Source: Glandiceps talaboti | Lineage: Eukaryota; Hemichordata; Enteropneusta; Spengelidae | Assembly (NCBI RefSeq): GCF_964340395.1 | Contig: NC_135571.1 | Coordinates: 7,765,453-7,827,452, forward strand | DNA: 62,000 bases | Direction of reading: 5' to 3' | Shown here: piece after piece, positions 13,001-24,100 of the stretch | Layout: each line of letters begins with the position of its first letter | Numbering within the stretch: position 1 is the first letter of the stretch | Notes under the pieces: model-generated | What the model saw: the letters and a program-made list of their open reading frames with translations, nothing else | Databases searched by the model: none | What the model was told of the DNA's origin: nothing | Translations under genes and position numbers: made by a program

Positions 13001-16000
13001 TCTGTTTTAAAATAACACCTTCAAGCTAAGGGTGTGGTTGTTTGTTGTACTTTAACTCCTCTTCACTTCGTCCCCATCTTATCCTGCTGTAATTGATCCA
13101 AGTATCATGCACAAGCCAAGATATCAGATGCAAACAGAAACTATGGGATGTATTTTCTGTTGACATTCATAACAACATGTGTCTGCCATTGTTTTTGCAT
13201 CGCTAAAAATGAGTTAAAACACACAAAAAGTGCAATTATTTTTCCAAATTTATGATCTTCAAACCTAGATATTTTTGTTTGGTAAATCAAATGGTACACA
13301 TATATCAGCAGTAACTATAATTTGTCATTCTGATGAGGATCATCGACCAAGACAGATCGAAAACTCAATGCTAAAAAGCTTTGAACTGCTTGTGTGTTTT
13401 GTAATGCAAATCAAACCTTATTATTTTGTTTACAATTTTGTTTTCACTCAGTTGTATTTGTTCAGTGCTAACGCACACTTTTTAGTAGCTGAATGTAGTG
13501 GTGTGTTTTGACTGGGAAGCTATATAGGTCAGGTAGTTAAGGTCACACACGACGCTGAATATACTTGCATGTTAGCCTAAAAACAAAACAAGCCAAGACA
13601 TAATTTATTCAGATTATTGATGGCTATTTTTGACCAGTTGTTTGACCAATATTACTGCACATTTCATGTTAGTGTTCACCAGCTTTGTTTGATACAACCA
13701 CACTAAAAACTACAAGAAACTACACATGCTACATTTTAAGACCGCTAGACTGAATGTTTGTTACAGTTTCTTGCTACATTTTGTCTAAATGAAATTAATT
13801 ATAAACTAAGTCCTTTTTCTAACTCAATAAATTGCAAAGATTAATAAATATGTAAAAATCTTTGTCATTGTATGTACAATAACAAACTTTTTACACATAT
13901 TTGAGCTTTTTTGCAATGTATTGAGTTACAAACACAGACTTGGTGTATGTTATTGACACTGATTTTCCCAGTAGGAAGCCTCGATTTATAAATTCAAAAA
14001 TCCTAAATAAATTCCAACTCCTCATTCATATGGCCATTCTGATATTGGTATTGAGTATGTTTAGAAAGCCAGGGAAATTGTTTTTGTTTGTGAAAGGTAA
14101 AGTTTTCTGAAAACAGGAAGTGAAATTCTTGTTGTTGTTTTGGTGATGTCAACATTCAATTGAGCCCGCCCCGTCACTCAGTTTATTTCTTTTATTCAGA
14201 TCTGGCCAAACAAGTTATAGTTCTTTTCATTTTTTTTCATTTAACCCAACATACTCTAGATGTTTTGTGGCCACAAACTATGTCAAAGGAAGAAGTGGGC
14301 CACACTGTTGTGTTGATATTTGAGGTGACAATAATTTATGGTGTTTTTAACGTACAGTACCGTCTACTTTGTTTACACTACTGCACGTAGGCCATCATGA
14401 TTTACGACTTTCAAACCGTTCAACCGCTGACTTTTTCAAGCATAAGTCAGTCATTATATAATAACTTATGGAATGACAACAAAGCTGGGTAAATGCCAAT
14501 TGTGGTCACTGACCTTGTAAACTAGGGTGGCCATTCAACTTTTTAACAGTTACACAACATCGCGTCAAGTGACGTTTGGCGCCCTTTTGTAAGATAGCCT
14601 ATACCTCACTAGTTCTTGAGTGTACAAGACTGACTTGATTACCTGGGCTAGAAAAGTTCTAGAAAAATATGGTCATGTTGTATATTTAGTTGTGGAAGTT
14701 ACACAACAGTGCATTTTAATTTTTCTCTGTTCCTGTTTTGCATAATTGCATATTTTTTATGACCTATCTAATGAAATCTTTACCTCATGCATCAGTGTAC
14801 AAAGTTGGTAGCTTTGTAATCTACCAACAACAGCTCTGTCTGGTAGGGCTAGGAAAGGTTGAGAAGAGGTGAAGGTTGTACTGATTTTTATAGCCAGACA
14901 TGTGAACCCTGTTTCCTTTTTTGTGCTGTTGTTTATGTTGTCTGATGAAATCATTTATTCATGCACTCAATCATCAATGTACAATTTCTGAGTAGCTTGG
15001 TAGCTGTATTTCCCAACAACAGCTTTTTTTCTTTCCGATTGGGTTACGAAAGGTTTAGAATAATGTGAAGGTCGTACTCCGGTGGGGGAGGGGGGGGGGG
15101 GGGGGGGGGGGCAGCAAAATCGAAAGTAATGCAGAGTGGTCCCTGTTTTAGACTCTTCAGCTCGAGAAAAACAATCCCATTTTAGACCAAAAGGCTAGAA
15201 AACACACCTCAAAGGGTGGCATACGTATACTACTAAAAAAAGGAGTCCCCCTTCTCCCCAATTGTACTAATATTTTGCTACAAAAGTGCACTCTCAAATA
15301 CTTGACTTGATTTGGTCATCAATGTACAAAGGTATCTTGGTAGTTGTAATTTATGGACAACAGCTCTGTCTGGTACTAGGCCTTGAAAAGGTTTAGAAAA
15401 ATGTGAAGGTCGTACTAATATTTTGTACGGTACAAAAGGACGCCCTCTAACCTTTCTGTGCAGTTGTTAGTTTTTGCAACGTATCTGATGAAATACTTCA
15501 CTTTATTTCATCATTATTGTACCGATATCTTGTTAGTTGTAGTTACCTATGCAGAGCTAGAAAAGGCTTAATAGGTCGAACGTTTTTTTTTGTAGCTACT
15601 CAAGTGAACCATCTGTTCTTTTGTGCAATTGTTAGTTTTTTCCAGTCTATCTGATGAAATCATTTATCTTTTTCAACCTTCATTGTGCAAGAGTATCATG
15701 GGAGCTGTACTTTCCCCAACAACGTTTCTATCTGGTAGGACTAGAAAGGGTTTAGAAAAGTATGAAGGTCGACACACTGTTTTTTTTTGTAGCTATACAC
15801 AACTGTGCACTAGCTCACTGACCTTTATTGGCACAATTACTGACTTCAAACAACCTATTGAGATACTTGAACTCGCTCAGTGTCCTAGAGTACACTGGGT
15901 TGGTAGTCTTAAAAACAACAACACTGCCTGGTAGGGGTAACATGCATCAATGTTTTCCATCGGTCAATGTGTTGTCCTTCAACTATAGTCATTCTACCCA

Positions 16001-16540
16001 AAAGGGAAAGTAAGCATATGAAGGCCATGATATTTGTAAAAGTTATACAACCGTGCACTCACTCACGCGGTTTGCACACTTTTGGCAACCATTAGCATGT
16101 TTGTTATGTTATCACTGTATGGTAGGGGTTGCTTCAGTGTTTTCCATCGGTCGGTGTGTTGACCTTCGACTGTCGCCATTCTGCCCAATAGGAATAGTTA
16201 AAATGTGAAGGCCATAATGTTTGTAAAAGTTATACACAACAGTGCACTCACTCACCGGTTTTGCACACCGCTGACTTTTGGCAACCATCAGCATGTTTAT
16301 CATCACAGCCTTGTAGGGGTTGCTTCAATGTTTTTCCATCCCTTCATCCGGTGTTCTGTCCTTCACCTATCTTTTGAATGCCAAGGTCAAATTCACTTTT
16401 GTTGATGTTTGTTGTTGCTCTAGTTTGTCTATCATACAGCCAATTAATTTGTCTATTTATCGATCAATCAATCAATCAATCTGTTGCTTTTGTTTGTCTT
16501 TCATATAGCCAATTGATTTATCAATCAATCAATCAATCAG

Positions 16541-16590
<50 letters not shown>

Positions 16591-19500
16591 GAATTTCTCT
16601 AAAAGAACAGTCTCCATATATTGTTCTGTTCATTTAGTGCTGAAAGGGTGAATTCACATTCAGTACTTCTTTGAATCTATAAGTGGCCTTGACTTTGGAA
16701 TCTGTTGACTTGAGAGTGTTGTTGACTGACACCATTCAGGTTCAGATTCAGTTATTTCAACTTGCCCTTGAAAACTTACCAGATTTCCATCATCACAAAT
16801 TTGTATCATGCAATCTATGTAACCATCAAAGATGGTAATGAATGAAACTGTTAGAGATATCAAATCATTAACACTTCAATGACTTGGTTTCTCTTAAAGT
16901 GGCCATATGGATGAGGATTGGGTATTTATTGTTGGGATTTTTAATTTATAAAACAATTTTATCATGGTTGTAAAGTCAACGTGACACGACATATACCAAG
17001 TTTGTGTTTGCAACTCAATAAATTGAAAAAAATTAATAAACTTTTTTACACATTTTCCGTAGCTTTTTCCAGTGTATTGAGTTAAAAACACAAACTTGGC
17101 ATATGTTGTTTCACATTGATTTTTCAAGTAAGAAGCTATGATAAAATTGTTTTATAAATTAAAAATCCAAAATAAATACCCAATCCTCATCCATATGACC
17201 ACTTTAACTATGTAATGACACCCTAAAAAGTAGGGTGTCAGTCTTACCAGGGGGTAAGGTTGTTGTTAACTGGATTCTTCTGTTCAAGGTCAAGTTTTTA
17301 AGTTCAAGGTCTTTGTGCCATGTTTATCAAAACTGAAAGAAAATTGTCCAAAAGCTGTAAAGATTTGGAGCAATTTAACAATAGTTACCATGTCAACAGA
17401 TCAGCTGCACTGAGTATGTAACAGTCAATTTCTCAAAAAATAATGTTTATGGTAGCTGATTGTCGCTACACACGTACACATGATGCTTCAATCCCCCCAA
17501 AATGCTAATGATCTGACCAATAAGTAGTTCTGTGTTTTTAATAATACTGACATTTTTCCTTTTTTTCTGACAGTTCCATGGTTTCCAAGGAAAATTGCTG
17601 ATTTGGATAAATTTGCCAACAGAATCTTGGGATATGGAGCAGAGTTGGATTCTGATCATCCTGTGAGTAAACTTCAAAATTAACTACATGTACCTGATTG
17701 TGATGTGCGCCCTCAACAGTTAACACTTAAATTCTTTTGTTTATAGCCGTGGTAATCTATGCCTGTGATAAGTAAAGGCCGAAAAAAAATTATTTCTCGT
17801 CAGCATGCAATCACTTAAATATCCTCGCGTTGGTCTTTTTTTATTTGTGTTTGTCCAGCCCATGCAGTCTGCAGATCCGAGAGGAAACACAAAAATAACC
17901 CTCCCTACTTCAGTGAAGACAACTGCAGGGCCAATCATGAACAAGCAAATGACATCTGCCCCACATACACAGTTGCTCTAAGTACTAAATAAAAAGAACA
18001 GTATAAAACTGTCATAAATAGTAGACTGAATGACAGGTTTGTTGAGAATTAAAAAAATAAAAAATTGTGTCGTCGCAACACTTTAGACAAAATGTCCTGA
18101 CCAGAAACAATTCTTTTTTTTCTTTTTTTTTTCTTTATTTTTCTTCTTTTTTTCTTTTTTTTTTTTGGGGGGGGGGGGGGGGGCTTAATGTTTTTATTGT
18201 CACAGTTTTCTTTGGATTCATGTGCACCTCAACAGAATAATTTCACATTATTTTGAAGAGATTGTTTTGAACTGTTTTATTTTGTCTTTCAGGGCTTTAC
18301 AGATGAAGTGTACAGAGCACGTCGTAAGGAATTTGCAGACATTGCCATCAAGTACAGACAGTAAGTATTTAAAAGTAATATATAGTATATAACATTAAAA
18401 AAAATAATTAAAAAAAAAAATTAAAAAAAAAACAACCAGAAACCAAACTCAAACAAAACATATGCATGAAGTGCCTTTAATACAAATAATAACATTTGTT
18501 GAATATAAAATATATTAGGGGCAAACGAGGGTTTATAACGATGTTTCAAAATAATTTATCTTGTAAATACTGTTTTTATTGGGATATAAAGGTAGATCTT
18601 GTTCCTAACTTTTTCAGTTGGTCGGGTAACGAGTTCCAGTGTTTTGTGGCTGTGTACTTAAAACTGTGTTGGCTCAAAGTGAGATTAACTTTAGGAACGT
18701 AGAATTTGTCTCCTGTTGAGAGTCGTGTCATGTAATTATGTGGTAACACATCATAACAAGAACTTTATTTTGGTTTCAGTGGTCAACCATTACCCAAAGT
18801 GCACTACACAGATGCCGAGGTGAAGACTTGGGGAAAAATTTTCACAAAGTTGAAAGATTTGTACCCAACACATGCTTGCAGAGAATTCAATCATGTGTTC
18901 CCACTTCTTATGGAGAACTGTGGTTACAGAGCTGACAACATTCCAGACCTCCAAGAAGTGTCAGATTTTCTGAAAGGTAAGGTTATAATTTGTGTACTAT
19001 GATTAGTGCAATTTGATTGGGTAATGTAGAGTGTGTACTATGATTAGTGCAATTTGATTGGGTAATGTAGAGTGTGTACTATGATTAGTGCAATTTGATT
19101 GGGTAATGTAGATTGTGTACTATGATTAGTGCAATTTGATTGGGTAATGTAGAGTATTTCTGTGTGTTTGTGAGTAGCGTACCTGTAGACTTGACGGACT
19201 AACACTACTACAGTATTTCAGCTATCCTAACTGTAGCCTACCTGTAGACTTGAAGGAGTAACACTACTACACTATTTCAGCTATCCTAACAGTAGCCTAC
19301 CTGTAGTCTTGAAGGACTAACACTACTACACTATTTCAGCTATCCTAACTGTAGCCTGCCTGTAGTCTTGAAGGACTAACACTACTACACTATTTCAGCT
19401 ATCCTAACTGTAGCCTACCTATAGACTTGAATGACTAACACTACTACACTATTTCAGCTATCCTAACTGTAGCCTACCTGTAGACTTGAAGGACTAACAC

Positions 19501-21164
19501 TACTACACTATTTCAGCTATCCTAACTGTAGCCTACCTGTAGACTTGAAGGACTAACACAACTACACTATTTCAGCTAGCCTAACTGTAGCCTACCTGTA
19601 GACTTGAAGGAGTAACACTACTACACTATTTCAGCTATCCTAACTGTAGCCTACCTGTAGACTTGAAGGACTAACACTTCTACACTATTTCAGCTATCCT
19701 AACTGTAGCCTACCTGTAGACTTGAAGGACTAACACTACTACACTATTTTAGCTATCCTAAATGTAGCCTACCTGTAGACTTGAAGGACTAACACTACTA
19801 CACTATTTCAGCTATCCTAACTGTAGCCTACCTGTAGACTTGAAGGACTAACACTACTACACTATTTCAGCTATCCTAACTGTAGCCTACCTGTAGACTT
19901 GAAGGACTAACACTACTACACTATTTCTGCTTCCTAACTGTAGCCTACCTGTAGACTTGAAGGACTAACACTACTACACTATTTCAGCTTCCTAACTGTA
20001 GCCTACCTGTAGACTTGAAGGACTAACACTACTACACTATTTCAGCTATCCTAACTGTAGCCTACCTGTAGACTTGAAGGACTAACACTACTACACTATT
20101 TCAGCTTCCTAACTGTAGCCTACCTGTAGACTTGAAGGACTAACACTACTACACTATTTCAGCTAAAAGTATAAATAGCATGTGGTAAAGATGACATTCT
20201 GTATCGATATATGACCAGGGGAGTGGCCTAGTAATGTGCCTAGGTCTCCACTATTCTGATGTACTCACAACAATATTTGCATATTCATAATTTCATTACA
20301 TAGTTATTAGCTCATTTGCATATTCAATGAGTTTGATGTCATGTGAAATATAATCTAGTCCATGTTTTGTGAGAAATCTTCTGTTAATAAAAAAATGAAA
20401 TCAGGATCTGTAGATAATTATCTGAAATTATGAAAAATTTGTAACATTTCTTTATAGATTGTACAGGGTTCACCTTACGTCCAGTAGCCGGTCTGCTGTC
20501 ATCGCGAGATTTCCTCGCTGGACTGGCGTTTCGTGTGTTCCATTCAACACAATACATTCGACATTGTTCAGATCCTATGTATACACCAGAACCGTAAGTA
20601 TTTTACTGACAAAAATGAGATTTCTTCATATTCAAGAAAATACGAGTGACCTAAGGGGCCTTTCACTACGAGTCACTAGATGAGTAGTGACAAACCCTTA
20701 TATAGGTCAAAAATTGAGGAATAATATAATTATACCTCCTCAAGCATAATTTATGAACAATCGGGAAAAATAATGGTGAGTTGGAACGTTTTGACTCATA
20801 TTTAGAGCCGTGCAGAACCAGTGACGTAGACACGGTTTGTCAGAACATATAGGTTATATTATCCATATTTTCTGTTCAAAGGCAATAACTTGGATTGGGT
20901 ATGGTATAATTAGATATTATTTTTCAGCAACGGAAAATATGAGTTACCTATGGGTTCAATTCTGTTGACTCATCGTCCCAAAACCCATCAATCACAAGTA
21001 TTTTCGGAGAAAAAATAGAGACATACTGAGGAATAATATGTTTATAACCTTCTTTCCCCACCCGAGTGAGCATTATTCATGAAAAATTTGGAAAAATAAT
21101 GGCGATTTGGAAAGTTTTAATTCTCATTTTGTGCACCTCCAGAGAATGATGTGGACTCAAGTTG

Positions 21165-21199
<35 letters not shown>

Positions 21200-24100
21200 G
21201 TCAGTCAATCAATCAATGAATTAATCAATCAGTCAGTTTATTTCAGAACAATAAGGCCACAGGCCCAAAGAGCAAACAATGTTAAAAACGTTTCAGTTCA
21301 TAGAGGGAAATTCCTCTCTAGTTTTCATTGCAAAATAAATAAATGAAGCTAAATTATTTAGATAAGTTATATTATCTGAATTCAAAAGTGAAATGAACTT
21401 ATCATAGGAAGGGTTTAACCAAAACCACCTTGGTAACATTTCTTTACGAAGGTCTTTGTAGAACGGACAAATTGCTAAGAAATGATACTCGTCCTCAAAT
21501 ACAGTACAAATTATGTGTAATACAGTATTTACACAACCTTTGGTCAGCAGCTCAAGTTGTCATGACATTGCAAGGGTTATAATGAACTACATACATGTAT
21601 AGGCCACTATTTGAGTGCTATACGACAGCAGACTTCACCAGAATTATCGATACTGTCTCATTACTTTGAAAATCACCCTTTTCTAACTTTTCAGAGCAAA
21701 TTTTGAAAAACATTGGTTAACTGAAATAATAATATTTCTGTACTTTATTCATTGCAGCGATGTCTGCCATGAATTGTTGGGTCATGTACCGTTGTTTGCT
21801 GATCCGTCATTTGCTAACTTCTCCCAAGAAATTGGACTAGCATCACTGGGAGCCCCTGATGATTGGATTGAGAAATTTGCCACAGTAAGTAAACATACAT
21901 CCATGAAGATTGAAGATCATTTTTGGATATTTTGTCAATAGCTAAGGATTACACTTTGTAATAGACAATAACTTAGGGAGAATTGCACAATGTCACACAA
22001 GCACAATAAGCAAACTTCATTGGGGGGGGGGGGGGGGGGGTCCAGTGTCAATGTAATTGCTGAACTTCATTTTCGCGCTTTTAACCAAATTTTGAAAACT
22101 TTCATGCCTTCAATGATAACATGTTTTGTATTTACTACAGAGATGTTGATAAGGTGATAAAAAATTATTTCTAATGTGACATACAGTGCATTTTACCTCA
22201 TGCTAGAGGGTCAAAATAGAACAAGATGGTCTACGTCTTCTCACGCACACCTGTAGTACGTACTGCATATGAAGTGCGCAGAGCGGAAGTTATGGTGTCA
22301 CCCAAGAAATTGAATGTTCGTTATGTTTATGATGCGCCTAGGCAGTAATATTCTATTTCAAGTACTGAGAATTATAGCAAACAGTTTTAGCCCTTGTCTT
22401 CTCTTATGTAGACCCACAATGAAACATGAAACATGGCACAATTTTCATTACGTAATTAGATGTTATTCCCCAATATTTTTCTTCGTTCAGCCATGGAAAA
22501 TACAAGTGCCCTAAGCGGCCTTTGTCACTACTCGTCTAGCGGCAAGTAGTGACAACCCTTAGGTCATGAGCATTTTCCGGCTGAATAAAGACAAATATTG
22601 GAGAATAACATAATAATACCACCGCCAGTAAATATCACAGAAAAATCAGGGGAAATAATGGTAATTGTGAACATTTTGACTCATATTTCGAATACAGCAG
22701 AACTTGTGATGTAGACATGTGTTGTTGTAACTAAAAAACAAGCAGAGTATATATATTCCATATTTTTTGTTCAACTTGGTTCGTGCATGGTATAATGTGT
22801 TTATATATAATATTCAATAATGTTATTTTTCATGTTATTTTCAGTTGTATTGGTTTACCGTTGAGTTTGGTATGTGTAAACAAGATGGGAAACCGAAGGC
22901 TTATGGAGCAGGTCTACTGTCATCATTTGGAGAACTCCAGGTAAGATTTCCAAGTCCATAATTCCAACCTTCACAGCCACTGTGGCTTGATTCCAAAGTT
23001 CACTTAGGAAAATGTCTTTTCATGACTTATGTAAATTTCAGCTCAGAAACAAATTTGTTTGAACGTCCTTAGTGCTAGGTTTTCACACTGTGGGATCCAC
23101 AAGGCAAGTGTTTGTGTGAATTAGATGTCTGCTGCACTGTGTAGTGACAAACATGTGTAAAATTTGAACTTCTTCATGACAATGAATGTTCATGGACTCT
23201 GAGTTCAGAGTTACAAATGAAAATTTCTACCAACCGAGTCAAAAGATTTCTTGAAAGCTAATCCCAAATTTTTGCCATCATCTCATCATCATCAGCAGGG
23301 GTAAATTTTTGCCATCATCTCATCATCATCAGCAGGGGTGTACTACAACGGGTTATTGTCACGTATCTTGGATGAGGCATGTGAAGTGAGGTTAAGAGAA
23401 ACAGCTGGGATCTCAATGCTGGCATGCCAGTTCCCGGTCGTGAATACATATAGCTTCCTTTAACCTCTTTTATTTATTCAACCTTTTTAAAACTTTTTCG
23501 TTTTTTTTCAGTACTGTCTTTCTGATAAGCCAGAGTTAAGGCCGTTTGACCCAGCAAAGGCAGCCGTACAGCCGTATCCAATCACACAGATGCAACCCGT
23601 CTACTTTTTAGCAGACAGTTTTGAAGATGTGAAAGAAAAAGTGGCGTAAGTATAAAAAAACCATGTGGCATAGTTATCCTGCTTTGGCTAATGGGTAGAT
23701 ATCCTTACTCCTGACACAAGTGACCTTAATTTGCATAGAGCATGCACAAATTGTATTCTATTTTCCTAGGGCACTATTCATTTAGGGAGTGTTTTGTTCA
23801 GACTATGGAAAAATATGTACCTAGGGATGTGATGTTAATTACGACACTGGTAATCTAGCCTTTGGTTTACTAAGATAGATGCAAACTAAATTGTTTAATG
23901 TGGTAGATTACACAAGTGGATGATAGCGGTTCCTCTGTTGTGCGATTGTATTCACCCTGTGATCAACATAGTGTAAACATTGGTAGTCCCAAAACAGCGC
24001 TGCAAGTTTATGGAACTCTAAATAAACTAGTTTTCTGAGATGCCTTCCTACTGAGACTATAATAAAACCAATGTCCATTCAATAGATTATCACTGTTGTA

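Larger units (their letters stand above)
7676..17573 (+). other. PAH: PAH intron 3 (9.9 kb), repeat-filled
   Basis: Holds the elements listed separately within it. The stretches 10270-11570 and 12170-13090 show nothing further that I can name, apart from a short exon-like frame at 12588-12673. Confidence 0.8.
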
